Shown here in pieces: positions 1-8,338 of a stretch of 64,000 bases of DNA. The position numbers and the translations under genes were made by a program. The notes below the pieces were generated by a model, which ran no database searches, had not been told where the DNA came from, and was given only the letters and a program-made list of their open reading frames with translations. Source of the stretch: SW10 sp047629805 (GTDB lineage Bacteria > Verrucomicrobiota > Verrucomicrobiia > Verrucomicrobiales > Akkermansiaceae); assembly GCA_047629805.1 (NCBI GenBank), contig JBLHUR010000002.1, forward strand, positions 48,096-112,095, written 5' to 3'. Each line of letters starts with the position of its first letter. Within the stretch, counting starts at the first letter, position 1.

Positions 1-375
1 CGCGTCATCGTCGCCACCGAGGCCATCCTCCGCGAAACCGATCTCACCGGCATCGCAGAGATCATCCACTTTGATCTCCACGAACTCGATCAGGACTACC
101 TCTCACGTGTCCAATCAGCGACCAAGGAAGTCACTACCTTCGTTTCCCAAAACGACCAACAAGCCTTGAAGGCTCTCGAAGAACTCCTCGGCTCCCCCCT
201 TGAACGGAGGCAAGCCCCCGGCTTCGACTACGATTCCCAACCCCGCAAAATCAGGGGCCCGATCAAAAAGACGCACGCCTCCAACAAGACCAAGTCAAAG
301 CCGCTCCAAAACAAGAAGCCTAAGCTCAAAAACAAAGGCCCCCGCCGCAAAACCGGCCGGACGAGGAAGCGGTAA
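1..375 (+). CDS. DEAD-box RNA helicase-like protein, C-terminal part (5' end outside window)
   Basis: The frame is open from base 1, so only the last 124 codons are present. The first residues read RVIVATEAILRETDLTGI, matching helicase motif V of DEAD-box proteins (VATDIAARGIDI), followed by IIHFDLHELDQDYLSRV, which corresponds to the region that normally reads NYDLP..DYVHRIGRTGR. Motif VI, whose arginines contact ATP, is replaced by SRVQSATKE, so this copy is unlikely to be a normal ATP-driven helicase if the rest is similar. The last 45 residues are Lys/Arg/Pro-rich, a common RNA-binding tail of RhlE-like helicases. The family call rests on this C-terminal piece alone; the catalytic N-terminal domain cannot be inspected. 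Confidence 0.6.
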   Translation, partial: RVIVATEAILRETDLTGIAEIIHFDLHELDQDYLSRVQSATKEVTTFVSQNDQQALKALEELLGSPLERRQAPGFDYDSQPRKIRGPIKKTHASNKTKSKPLQNKKPKLKNKGPRRKTGRTRKR

Positions 376-494
376 TTCCACGGAGCTACCCTCCGGAGCT
401 TGGATGGCATGCCCCTTGGGTCTTTGGTCTGAATGCCCTCAACCAAGCCCCTCAACCTTTTCGTGGCTGGAATCATCCAATCACGGAGAATTTT

Positions 495-600
495 AACACA
501 GATTCATGAAGATTGAGATCGGGATCCTTGAAGATTACCAGACTCCCCCTCAAGCTTCTGCTCCTTCCGCTTTTTCTGTGGTTGAAAAACATCGCCCACC
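495..600. repeat. Dispersed intergenic repeat, copy 1
   Basis: The gap 376-620 holds no gene. It contains an AACACAGATT module at about 495 and a module reading CTTCTGCTCCTTCCGCTTTT followed by TCTGTGGTTG at about 554-583. Both modules recur, diverged and in the other order, at 22230-22385. Sequences of this kind (ACACAGAT and CTGCTTTTTCTGTGGTT) are, from memory, common dispersed intergenic repeats in verrucomicrobial and planctomycete genomes. Function unknown. Confidence 0.45.
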
Positions 601-620
601 CACCAAACTGCTCCTGTTCC

Positions 621-1598
621 ATGGCCATTCTCGACGTTCAAAATCTCACCACCCGTTTCCACACCCGCAATGGCATCGTCCATGCCGTGGAGGATGTTTC
701 CTTTGCTCTCGAAAGAGGCGAAACACTTGGTATCGTTGGCGAATCCGGCTCTGGAAAATCCGTGACCTGCTACTCCCTTCTCGGACTCATCCCCCAGCCT
801 CCGGGACGCATCCACGCAGGCTCGGCAATGTATGAAGGAACGGACCTTCTCAAGGCGAACGAAAAAACACTCCGCGGCATCCGGGGAAAAAAGATCTCCA
901 TGATCTTCCAGGATCCCATGACTTCGCTCAATCCTTCCATGCGTATCTCCGCCCAGCTCACTGAGCCTCTAGAGATCCACGAAGGCATGAGAGGGAAACC
1001 AGCCCTCCACCGCGCCATCGAAGCACTCGAAGAAGTCGGCATTCCTGATGCCGCAAAACGGATTCAATCCTACCCGCACGAATTCTCCGGCGGCATGCGC
1101 CAGCGCGTCATGATCGCGATGGCCCTCATCACCCGGCCCGATATCCTCATCGCCGATGAGCCTACCACCGCGCTCGATGTCACGGTCCAAAAACAAGTCC
1201 TCGACCTGATCAAAGACCGCCAAAATGAACTCGGCACCGCTGTCGTCCTGGTCACACACGACCTGGGCGTCGTCTCGCAAGTCTGTGATAAAGTGAACGT
1301 CATGTATGCCGGACGGATCGTCGAATCAGCAAGCGCCACCGACCTCTTCGCGGAGCCTCGCCACGCCTACACCCGCGCCCTCCTCAAGAGCATCCCGGCA
1401 ATGCACAAAAAGGGCGAAAGACTCTACACCATCCCCGGACTCCCACCCAACCTCAACGAGGCCCCTTCTTCTTGCTCCTTTCACCCGCGCAATACTCTCG
1501 GAAACGCTTCGCTTTGTCTCACTGCCGCAGCTCCCCAACTGACCGAAATCGTCCCCGGCCACTCGGTGCAAAACTGTCCGGGCTGCCTCGCCTCATAG
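621..1598 (+). CDS. ABC transporter ATP-binding protein, oligopeptide/dipeptide (DppD/OppD) type
   Basis: A 325-residue ATPase that would power import of peptides or similar solutes through a membrane permease. It shows Walker A GESGSGKS near residue 42, a Q-loop in MIFQDPMTSLNP, the signature FSGGMRQRV, Walker B ILIADEPTTALD and the H-loop VTHDLG. The C-terminal piece SCSFHPR and the final GHSVQNCPGC correspond to the oligopeptide-binding (oligo_HPY) extension, with the usual cysteine-rich middle altered. I chose the ATG at 621 (MAILDVQNL) because an upstream start would add 36 residues unlike the family. No permease or binding protein lies beside it, so its partners must be elsewhere. The stop is 5 bases before the next ATG, suggesting co-transcription with the recombinase. 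Confidence 0.85.
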   Translation: MAILDVQNLTTRFHTRNGIVHAVEDVSFALERGETLGIVGESGSGKSVTCYSLLGLIPQPPGRIHAGSAMYEGTDLLKANEKTLRGIRGKKISMIFQDPMTSLNPSMRISAQLTEPLEIHEGMRGKPALHRAIEALEEVGIPDAAKRIQSYPHEFSGGMRQRVMIAMALITRPDILIADEPTTALDVTVQKQVLDLIKDRQNELGTAVVLVTHDLGVVSQVCDKVNVMYAGRIVESASATDLFAEPRHAYTRALLKSIPAMHKKGERLYTIPGLPPNLNEAPSSCSFHPRNTLGNASLCLTAAAPQLTEIVPGHSVQNCPGCLAS

Positions 1599-1603
1599 TT
1601 CTC

Positions 1604-2491
1604 ATGGAGTATCAGGTCGATAGCTTCATCCTCTATCTCGCAACCGAGCGAGGGCTTTCGACCGCTTACCAACTCTCCGTCCGACAGACGCTCGACAAGC
1701 TCCTCCCCTGGTGTGAAAAAAATGGGCACAAGGAATGGCGAGACCTCGGCACCGACGAACTCGCCTCCTTTCTGGGCCATCTTCGAAAAGGTCACATCGA
1801 TGCCTCATCCCTGCGTATCGCCCTCGTTCATCTCAAGATCTTCTTCCGCTTCCTCCAGAAGCGACAGCACATCGAGATCGATCCTGCCGAACCTCTCCTC
1901 TCGCCCAAAACCGCGGCCAAGCTTCCCGAAACTCTCAACGCACAGACGGTCGCAAAGCTCCTCGCTTCCATCGACCCTGAAAAGAAGCTCGGCAAACGCG
2001 ACCTCGCCTTACTGGAGCTTTTCTACGCCTCGGGCCTTCGCCTTTCCGAAATCTGTGGCGCCCGGCTCGAGTATCTTGACCAGGAAGACCATTTCCTCCG
2101 CATCACCGGAAAGGGTAATAAAACACGTCTCGTTCCCGTCGGAGGAAAAGCCCTTGAAGCGATCGACCGCTACCTCACCGTCGAACGGCCCACTTTGGTT
2201 TCCAAGAAAACCTCTTCCTTTATTTTCCTCTCGATCCGAGGCGGTCCATTGTCACCGGATCGCGTGCGACAGATCGTCAAAGAACGCGCGAAGCAGGCCG
2301 GTATTGAGCAAAACATCTACCCTCACCTCCTGCGGCATTCCTTCGCGACCCACCTCCTGGAAAACGGGGCCGACCTCCGCGTCATTCAGGAACTCCTGGG
2401 TCATGCCGACATCGCCACTACCCAAATCTACACCCACCTCGATCAGAAGCGGCTCAAGGCGGTGCACAAAAACTTCCACCCTCGCGGGTGA
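1604..2491 (+). CDS. xerD: Tyrosine recombinase XerC/XerD
   Basis: Site-specific recombinase that resolves chromosome dimers at dif. The protein is 295 residues, the usual XerC/D length, with an N-terminal SAM-like core-binding domain (about 1-95) and a catalytic domain (about 105-290). All six catalytic positions are visible: R146 (GLRLSEI), K170 (ITGKGNK), H241 and R244 (HLLRH), H267 (LGHADI) and the nucleophile Y276 (QIYTHL). The ending LKAVHKNFHPRG is typical of XerD-type proteins. The ATG at 1604 is preferred over an upstream frame-open region that would overlap the ABC gene. It is not next to a visible dif site or mobile element, so a housekeeping role is likely. Whether it is XerC or XerD needs a tree. 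Confidence 0.88.
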   Translation: MEYQVDSFILYLATERGLSTAYQLSVRQTLDKLLPWCEKNGHKEWRDLGTDELASFLGHLRKGHIDASSLRIALVHLKIFFRFLQKRQHIEIDPAEPLLSPKTAAKLPETLNAQTVAKLLASIDPEKKLGKRDLALLELFYASGLRLSEICGARLEYLDQEDHFLRITGKGNKTRLVPVGGKALEAIDRYLTVERPTLVSKKTSSFIFLSIRGGPLSPDRVRQIVKERAKQAGIEQNIYPHLLRHSFATHLLENGADLRVIQELLGHADIATTQIYTHLDQKRLKAVHKNFHPRG

Positions 2492-2499
2492 AGAGAGGG

Positions 2500-2625
2500 A
2501 GAACAAGGAGGGACATCTCTCTGAGTGTCCAACTGTGCGGGCTCCCCCCTTTTTGGTCCTCGCAGCTGGGGGCTCTGGAGAGCCACCTTCCTTGGTTGCA
2601 CCGCTCCTCGGAAAACACAGAGACG
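2500..2625. repeat. Palindrome-rich spacer between convergent genes
   Basis: This convergent gap contains a perfect 14-base palindrome GGCTCTGGAGAGCC at 2571-2584 and an imperfect hairpin GGACA...TGTCC around 2513-2530. No clear T-run follows either, so a rho-independent terminator is not certain. The arrangement resembles a REP-like intergenic unit or a structured 3' end for the recombinase gene. Only one copy was noticed in the window. Confidence 0.3.
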
Positions 2626-2639
2626 GACGCGTGCTCCGA

Positions 2640-3347
2640 CTAGTCTTTCCCCTTCGTGAGCTTGCTCAGCTCCATGACTTGATGGATGAGGCGCTTACTT
2701 GCGGAGTAGTAGGTTTTTTCCTCCTTCACGAAGCCCTTTCCTTTCGTAAACCAGATCGTGCGCTTGATTTCTATTGGCCCGGATTGGCCGGTCATGACGA
2801 TACGGATCGCCTTAAAAGTGCCGGCAGGAACGCGGACTTCCTCTTCACCAAAGATCCTGAACTTTCGCGTGAACAAGGCCGTCTCTACTCCGTCGCCCGC
2901 TTTAATTTCCCATTGGTCGCCAGGCTTGTTCGCCGCAGTGTAGATGAGCAAGGGCTTGCTTAGAAGAATGAGCTTACTGTCTTTCTTGGTCGCATCCTTG
3001 GAACCAAGAGCGTAGATCGCGTCTTTCTTAAAGTCACTGAATTCAAATTCCATCACTCTCCCGGAGCGGACAATTTGAAAGGTATCAAGATCCGCACCGC
3101 CGGTTTTGGCCTTCGTTTTCCCCATGTAAATCCGGGTCTTTTTAAAGGAGGCCTTTACGCCATCGGCGGTTTTCTTGACAACGACATCGTCACCACTTGG
3201 CATGGTGGCTCCGCGTGGAGCATCCACCGTAACCTGATATTCCCAGCTGTCTCCCTTGGTTAGCAGAAGCAAAGGGGCCTCGTCTGCAAAGGCAGACGAG
3301 GCGATTGAAAAAGCCGAGGCAAGAGCGATGAAGGGGCAAACGTTCAT
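2640..3347 (-). CDS. Exported protein of unknown function, DUF3108-like
   Basis: A 235-residue protein with an N-terminal signal peptide (hydrophobic residues 5-21, likely cut after AFA). The mature part contains GDSWEYQV near the start and VPAGTFKAIRI followed by IEIKRTIWFTKGKGFVKEE near the end. That pattern is typical of periplasmic beta-rich proteins of the DUF3108/TapB-like kind, in which a conserved VPAGTF..V segment precedes a W(F/Y).KG.G.V motif. No enzymatic residues are recognised. It lies 45 bases downstream of gspD on the same strand and could be the last gene of the secretion operon or a separate unit. Confidence 0.7.
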   Translation of the reverse strand: MNVCPFIALASAFSIASSAFADEAPLLLLTKGDSWEYQVTVDAPRGATMPSGDDVVVKKTADGVKASFKKTRIYMGKTKAKTGGADLDTFQIVRSGRVMEFEFSDFKKDAIYALGSKDATKKDSKLILLSKPLLIYTAANKPGDQWEIKAGDGVETALFTRKFRIFGEEEVRVPAGTFKAIRIVMTGQSGPIEIKRTIWFTKGKGFVKEEKTYYSASKRLIHQVMELSKLTKGKD

Positions 3348-3392
3348 ATTTGAAAGATGCCACGTCCCGCCCCTTAACGAAAGCGAAACTTA

Positions 3393-5804
3393 TTAGCGGC
3401 GTCCGGGACGTCCGGTTCTACCGCGAATCTTTGATTGCGTGCTGCTCGAATCGGTCCCAGGGGCAACTTTCCTTACTGGGATAACTCCACCTCTGGAATC
3501 GGGCTCTTGATACCGGGGCATCGTTCCCGGAGCTGGCAAAACACCGCTGTTCTGTGGGAAAGACTGGGCGACCTCATTGGTATGCTGTGAACTCTGCGAG
3601 TAGTCGTCACGGAAGCCATTCAGCTCCGTCTGCGTCTTGAGAATACGCGGCTGGATCATGATGATCAGTTCAGCTTGGTTTTTAGTATTATCAGTGCTTC
3701 CAAAGAGTTTTCCAATTCCAGGGATCTTACTCAGAATAGGGATGCCACTGTTGGTTTCATTTTCAGAGGTTGTGATGATACCACCGAGGATGACGGCAGA
3801 ACCATCTTCGACCGTGACGGAGGTCGTGAGCGACTCCGTGTTAATGTCCGGCACAATCAATTCACCGATTGTGCGGTTGGCCCCGACAGAGTCACGCACC
3901 ACCGAGATCTCCAAGGTGATTTGGTTGTCAGAGTTGATGAGAGGCTGGATCTCAAGTCCCAGCGTGACATTCAGGTATTCGACATTCGTGGTGGAGGTAC
4001 CATTGTTGTTAAAACCTTGAGAAGTGCTCGAAGGAACCGCAATTCTTTTTCCGGAAGAAAGCGAGGCGACGCGGTTATTACGAGTCGTCAAGGTGGTTCG
4101 CTCAAGAGTCTTAAACCTCGTCTGTGTTTCCAAGGCATTCACGAAGAAGCCAAAGTCGTCATTAATGGCTCCATAGACTGAGACCCCGTTACCGGCACCG
4201 CCATTGGCAGAGAGAATATTTCCGAGGTCTCCCAGGTCAGTGGGGTTCAAAACTCCATTACCAAAGCGAGCGAGGCCACCAGCGGCAAAACTGCTTCCAG
4301 TCTCACGAATCGCCCGGGCCAGATCGACTCCAAAGTTCAAGCCATCTCCGATGGTATAACTCCCAACGACTGACGAGAGAACCACCTGCTGGGACTCGGT
4401 ATCGAGGTCCTTAATAAGGTCGCGGACGATCTCGATGTGGTGAGGCGGGCCGTTCACGATGATGGTGTTGGCCACATTGTCTCCCACGAGGAGGGTCCGA
4501 CCCACAAGCATAGACTCAGGAGCGGTGGGAATGTCCTGCGCCTGAATGCTGGCCTGAGTGCCCCCACCTTGTTGCCCCTGCTGGCCGGTGCTCCGAGTAC
4601 TGTTGTTGTTATTGTTATTATTATTTTGGGTGTTCCGGCTGTTATTATTTTGGCCGGCAAGTTGACGGCTGCTTCCGCCTTGTCCGCCGCCGCCCTCGGC
4701 GTCACCCAGTTGGACCGAGATCGCGCTTTCCGCAATTCCCAGGAAGTCACCGACCCGGAGATAGCGAAGACGGAAAGTCTGGCGGGTATTCTCACTACTG
4801 GGCTGGTCGAAGGTTAGCACCATGGCCTCGGCCGCAATGAGATCGGCAGGCCGGCCTACGAGAAGAATCCGACTGGTGCGGCGCACTCCGATGATCTTGA
4901 TTGGGATTTCCTCGCCAGAAGTAGCGGCACCTGGAACGGATCCAGGAGTGGGAGGAGCATTGGTCCGAGTGGTCCGGGTCGTTTGACGATTGGAGGCCTG
5001 CTCGTTGTAAATTTCATTCATGCGCTCGGCAATCTCATCGACGTCACCATAAGTGACATCGACCCACCTCTCGCCAATTGGAGTAGGAACATCGATCAGG
5101 TCCTTGATCTCGATCATCTGTCGGATGAGCGAGGAGTTCTCGGTGATGATCAACGAGGAAGCATTGGGAACTGCGGTGATGTTTCCGGAGGCACTGAGCT
5201 GGCCCATCGCGGCTTGGAGAACTTTGAGCGCGTCCTCAGGCTTGAGGTAGCGGAGAGTCATCTGGTAGGTGACAATCTCATCATCGGCGGGAAGATCGAA
5301 GGGGTCTGTGAAGACACCGTTCGGAACCTGACTAATCGCGGTGATGGGGCCTGAAGGGACAAGTCGAACGATGTCCGGCTCACCGGGGATGGGGATCATG
5401 GCAAGCCCTTCACCCAGGAGGATCAATTTGAGAAACTTGGCGACCTCGGCATTGGTCAAAGGACCACGGATGACAAAGGAGACCTCGGATTGAGCCACCG
5501 CGTTGGTCATAATGATCCTCTTGTCGCAATGATCTTCATACAAGACCGCTGCTTCGAGAGCGGTAAGATTAGCCCTCGTGATGTCACCATCGGCAGCAAT
5601 CGCAAGTTGATTAGGATCAACTTTCCCAGCACGGAATCCACCCACCTTGGCAGGTCCTACGGGCTGGATGCCGGGTGCTACAGGCTGGATGGCGGGAACA
5701 GGAGTCGGCACACCTGGCTGTGAGCCGGGCGTTCCCGGAGTGGGAGGCTCTTGAGCCCATGCTCCAAGAGAGAGGCCGAAAAGTAATGTGAGAGAGCGGT
5801 TCAT
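3393..5804 (-). CDS. gspD: Type II secretion system secretin GspD
   Basis: Forms the outer-membrane channel of the type II secretion system. The 803-residue protein begins with a signal peptide (MNRSLTLLFGLSLGAWA), followed by a Pro/Gly-rich linker, N-domains (about 65-330) and a C-terminal secretin domain. The secretin domain includes VEYLNVTLGLEIQPLIN and VEDGSAVILGGII, and ends its beta-barrel with NQAELIIMIQPRIL. Between the N3-like domain and the secretin domain is a low-complexity Asn/Ser/Gly/Gln insert, with eight consecutive Asn encoded around 4597-4630. The C-terminus ends in a basic GRTGRPGRR tail. It is the last core gene of the operon, 27 bases after a small exported protein. GspE and GspF are not in the window. 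Confidence 0.93.
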   Translation of the reverse strand: MNRSLTLLFGLSLGAWAQEPPTPGTPGSQPGVPTPVPAIQPVAPGIQPVGPAKVGGFRAGKVDPNQLAIAADGDITRANLTALEAAVLYEDHCDKRIIMTNAVAQSEVSFVIRGPLTNAEVAKFLKLILLGEGLAMIPIPGEPDIVRLVPSGPITAISQVPNGVFTDPFDLPADDEIVTYQMTLRYLKPEDALKVLQAAMGQLSASGNITAVPNASSLIITENSSLIRQMIEIKDLIDVPTPIGERWVDVTYGDVDEIAERMNEIYNEQASNRQTTRTTRTNAPPTPGSVPGAATSGEEIPIKIIGVRRTSRILLVGRPADLIAAEAMVLTFDQPSSENTRQTFRLRYLRVGDFLGIAESAISVQLGDAEGGGGQGGSSRQLAGQNNNSRNTQNNNNNNNNSTRSTGQQGQQGGGTQASIQAQDIPTAPESMLVGRTLLVGDNVANTIIVNGPPHHIEIVRDLIKDLDTESQQVVLSSVVGSYTIGDGLNFGVDLARAIRETGSSFAAGGLARFGNGVLNPTDLGDLGNILSANGGAGNGVSVYGAINDDFGFFVNALETQTRFKTLERTTLTTRNNRVASLSSGKRIAVPSSTSQGFNNNGTSTTNVEYLNVTLGLEIQPLINSDNQITLEISVVRDSVGANRTIGELIVPDINTESLTTSVTVEDGSAVILGGIITTSENETNSGIPILSKIPGIGKLFGSTDNTKNQAELIIMIQPRILKTQTELNGFRDDYSQSSQHTNEVAQSFPQNSGVLPAPGTMPRYQEPDSRGGVIPVRKVAPGTDSSSTQSKIRGRTGRPGRR

Positions 5805-5831
5805 ATAGAAAAAAGGAAGAGGTGAGAAAAG

Positions 5832-6479
5832 TTATTTGGTCTTCGAGGGACGGGGAACGTAGCGCGTGCGTTTGGATTTCGAACTGGTGCTCGCAGCTCT
5901 GGTGGTAGTACTGGTCTTAGCGGCAGAGGGCTGGGGAACCACACCTGGCTTCGCGGGAGTCGCACCTTTCGAAGAACGGACACCTGGAGGAGTGGGAGGC
6001 TGAGCCCCGGTCCTGCCATTACTGCGGGTCCCGGTTTTACCCGCGACTGCTGGACGTTGCGCCGTGGGTCCGGCAACCTTCTTGAGGACGAGATATTTTG
6101 CATCAAATCTCACTTCGCCGGTGTCATTGCCTTTTTGGAGAGTGACGACGCTGTCCTTCAGGTAGTTCCGATTATGATCGACCTTCTTAATCGAGAATCC
6201 CAATTCCGTGGCATCCTTGCTGGGGATCGTGACACGGGAGCGGTCCTTGATATTCATGATCTGGACCACGGTCTTGCCGATATACTTGGAGACTCCGACG
6301 AGGACCCAGTCAGGGAGATCGCTGGGAATTTCATCTGGCTTTTCCACAATCGGCGGGTCCGTGAGGGCAGATTTCAGATAAAGATCCTTATAGCGATCTG
6401 CACGATGATTTTCAGGAGGCGCAGCGAGGGCAAGGCCGCTCGCGAAGACGGTGATGAGGAGAGTATTTAAAACTTTCAT
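5832..6479 (-). CDS. Small exported protein in the type II secretion operon, possible GspC/PilP-like role
   Basis: A 215-residue protein with a signal peptide (residues 1-19, ending ALA). A compact domain at about 50-130 (DWVLVGVSKYIGKTVVQIMN ... VVTLQKGNDTGEVRFDAKYL) is followed by a disordered Pro/Ser/Thr/Lys tail. It sits between the GspM-like gene and gspD. By position and by the small beta-rich domain it may link the inner-membrane L/M platform to the secretin, as GspC or PilP do. That is inference: no transmembrane anchor or clear HR/PDZ signature is visible. The gene is clearly real from its coupling (20-base gap upstream, 27 downstream) and codon pattern. Confidence 0.6.
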   Translation of the reverse strand: MKVLNTLLITVFASGLALAAPPENHRADRYKDLYLKSALTDPPIVEKPDEIPSDLPDWVLVGVSKYIGKTVVQIMNIKDRSRVTIPSKDATELGFSIKKVDHNRNYLKDSVVTLQKGNDTGEVRFDAKYLVLKKVAGPTAQRPAVAGKTGTRSNGRTGAQPPTPPGVRSSKGATPAKPGVVPQPSAAKTSTTTRAASTSSKSKRTRYVPRPSKTK

Positions 6480-6499
6480 AAGCTTACAAGGTGTGGGGA

Positions 6500-7030
6500 T
6501 TAAACATCGTCAGGGGTGATAATCCATTTCTCGACTTCGATCTCGCATTCCACGCGAGTGGGGTCGTTATTCTGGGGTTTCATTTCCATCTTGGTCACCA
6601 CCTGACGTTGGGTGGGTTGATGGATGCTGGTGAGCCAGGAGAAGACATCGCGCTCCATGCCAGTCACTTTAAAAAGAACCCGCACACGGTCGTAGTGTAG
6701 GCCGGGCTGATAGGGGAGAATACGGGAGTCACGGATATCGAGACTCCGTGCGCTGGCCTGCTTGCGGAGAAGAGTTTGCAGCTTCGACTGGGCAACCGGT
6801 GGGTTGGTTGCGATGGTACCGGTTCTCTCCAACCACTGAATCTCGGGCTCGAGTTCCGCGCTTTGAGAAAGGACCCGCTCAGCCTCTTCGAGCTTTCCTT
6901 CGGCAATCGTTTTTTCACCTCTGGCTTTGTTGATGGCAGGGCTGTAAAAGGAATTGAAGCCGACCAGATTCAGAATGATAAAGAGAGCGACTCCCAGGAA
7001 GATGAGGAGATTTTTTTCACGTGGTGTCAT
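6500..7030 (-). CDS. GspM/PilO-like inner-membrane platform protein
   Basis: A 176-residue protein with a short cytoplasmic start (MTPREKN), one membrane helix (about 8-28), a coiled-coil region (about 35-65) and a small periplasmic ferredoxin-like domain. The domain segment HYDRVRVLFKVTGMERDVFS resembles the equivalent part of GspM and PilO. In the type II machine GspM pairs with GspL to hold the ATPase at the membrane. It follows the GspL-like gene by six bases. The identification rests on topology plus operon position; sequence similarity to classical GspM is weak. Confidence 0.6.
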   Translation of the reverse strand: MTPREKNLLIFLGVALFIILNLVGFNSFYSPAINKARGEKTIAEGKLEEAERVLSQSAELEPEIQWLERTGTIATNPPVAQSKLQTLLRKQASARSLDIRDSRILPYQPGLHYDRVRVLFKVTGMERDVFSWLTSIHQPTQRQVVTKMEMKPQNNDPTRVECEIEVEKWIITPDDV

Positions 7031-7036
7031 GTTGGC

Positions 7037-8338
7037 TTACTGGGTTGCGTTTCCGGTAAAGATAAAAGTCAGTTTCCCGCTTCTTCTGTCTATAGTTTCT
7101 GGAGGAATATCCCATCGGAACGCTTCAAGGTCTTTGCTGTCGCTTAAATTCCCGGAAAAAATGGGTATTTTTGGCTGATCTGTCTGATCTGCCTGTCCTT
7201 CCAGCACCACCTCACGGGCGACCCGGAGATCGCCGTCAATCTCGCGGAACTGATTGATCAAGCTCACCTTTTTTAGGCGGATGAAGCGCTCGGTATTCGT
7301 ATTAGGGAGCGCCCGATAGGAGCCCAAGAAGACTTCGAAGGGATGGAATTTGTCTTCCACCACGGGCTGAAGTTCAAACCACTTTGACTGGTGAGCTAGG
7401 AGGAAGTCAGCCTCTTCTGAAATCCCGCTGGAGTCCCGCTTGGCTTGCACCGCTTCTTTTTTGGCCTTTTGAAGGTCAAGAAAGAGGTAAGCAGCCAAGC
7501 CGATGTATGCGAGGATGAGGGCTGCGATGAGGAGATTGCGGTTACGCATCCCTTTTTTGGCGAGGCGCTCGGCCCGCACATCCGCCGGGAGAAGGCGGCT
7601 GGGTGGCGATGGCCAGGTCGGCGCGGGTTTCGGTGAGGTTTGCACCGCCAGTCCGAGGCCTCGTCCGAAGGCTTCGATTTCCTCCGGGCGCACGTCGCTC
7701 GCAGACCCATGAGTCCAGATGATCGCCTCATCCGGAACTTGTGGAAGAAGGCCTTGCATCTGGAGTTGGGTGAGAGCCAGACGGACCTCATTGCCCGCGC
7801 GGTCGTCGAGTTGCACCCCGGAGAGAACCTGAAAGTAGAGAGCCTGACCGGGTTTCCCGACTCCGAAGATCCAACGTCCCAATTCACGCCAAACCACCAC
7901 TTTGCCCGTGGGGAGAGGGAGACAGCGAGGTGAGATATCAAAGGCCTGCGGGCTTTTGCGAGGAAGTTGCCCTTCGGAGGAAGGATTCATCACGATCGCC
8001 GTGAGATGGGTCTCCTCGGGTGAAGTGCCAAAGACAAAGTGATCGGTCAATTGTCCCCCATCAAGGGCGGGACGAATGCCGTTTTTCTCAAGCTGCATCG
8101 CGGCAAGGTCACCGAGAAGCGCGAGATCACCCGTCTGCGCCCGAAAAGGAACGGCTGATACCTGGCGGACCGGAATCGCCATCTCAATCGGTCCAGACGG
8201 GTAGCCGGTGACATCGAGCGCGAGAAGGTGCCCGGTCGCGGCGTGTTGGCTGAAGCCGGCAGCATTAGAGCCGGTCCAAATCTCCCAGCCATCGGCCCCA
8301 GGCATTAGTATATTAAGGTCTCCTTTTTTAGCACTCAT
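7037..8338 (-). CDS. GspL-like inner-membrane platform protein
   Basis: A 433-residue bitopic protein. Residues 1-260 form a cytoplasmic part with the feel of the actin-like GspL/PilM fold (alternating beta segments, LLALDVTGYP and TAIVMNPSSEG). A single membrane helix at about 270-290 (NLLIAALILAYIGLAAYLFL) is followed by a coiled coil and a periplasmic domain. In GspL the cytoplasmic part recruits the GspE ATPase. The start overlaps the gspK stop by four bases (ATGA), so translation is coupled. Its position between gspK and the GspM-like gene is the classical L position. The family is very divergent, hence no gene symbol. Confidence 0.65.
   Translation of the reverse strand: MSAKKGDLNILMPGADGWEIWTGSNAAGFSQHAATGHLLALDVTGYPSGPIEMAIPVRQVSAVPFRAQTGDLALLGDLAAMQLEKNGIRPALDGGQLTDHFVFGTSPEETHLTAIVMNPSSEGQLPRKSPQAFDISPRCLPLPTGKVVVWRELGRWIFGVGKPGQALYFQVLSGVQLDDRAGNEVRLALTQLQMQGLLPQVPDEAIIWTHGSASDVRPEEIEAFGRGLGLAVQTSPKPAPTWPSPPSRLLPADVRAERLAKKGMRNRNLLIAALILAYIGLAAYLFLDLQKAKKEAVQAKRDSSGISEEADFLLAHQSKWFELQPVVEDKFHPFEVFLGSYRALPNTNTERFIRLKKVSLINQFREIDGDLRVAREVVLEGQADQTDQPKIPIFSGNLSDSKDLEAFRWDIPPETIDRRSGKLTFIFTGNATQ

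Noticed and set aside
1713..2963. A 416-codon plus-strand ORF overlapping xerD and the next gap
   Set aside because: It is the +1 shadow of xerD, has Ser/Pro/Arg-rich composition typical of a wrong frame and no start or motif support.
4590..4640. Trinucleotide tract as a possible phase-variation switch
   Set aside because: Changes in units of three would only alter the number of Asn in GspD and not shift the frame, so no on/off switching is expected.
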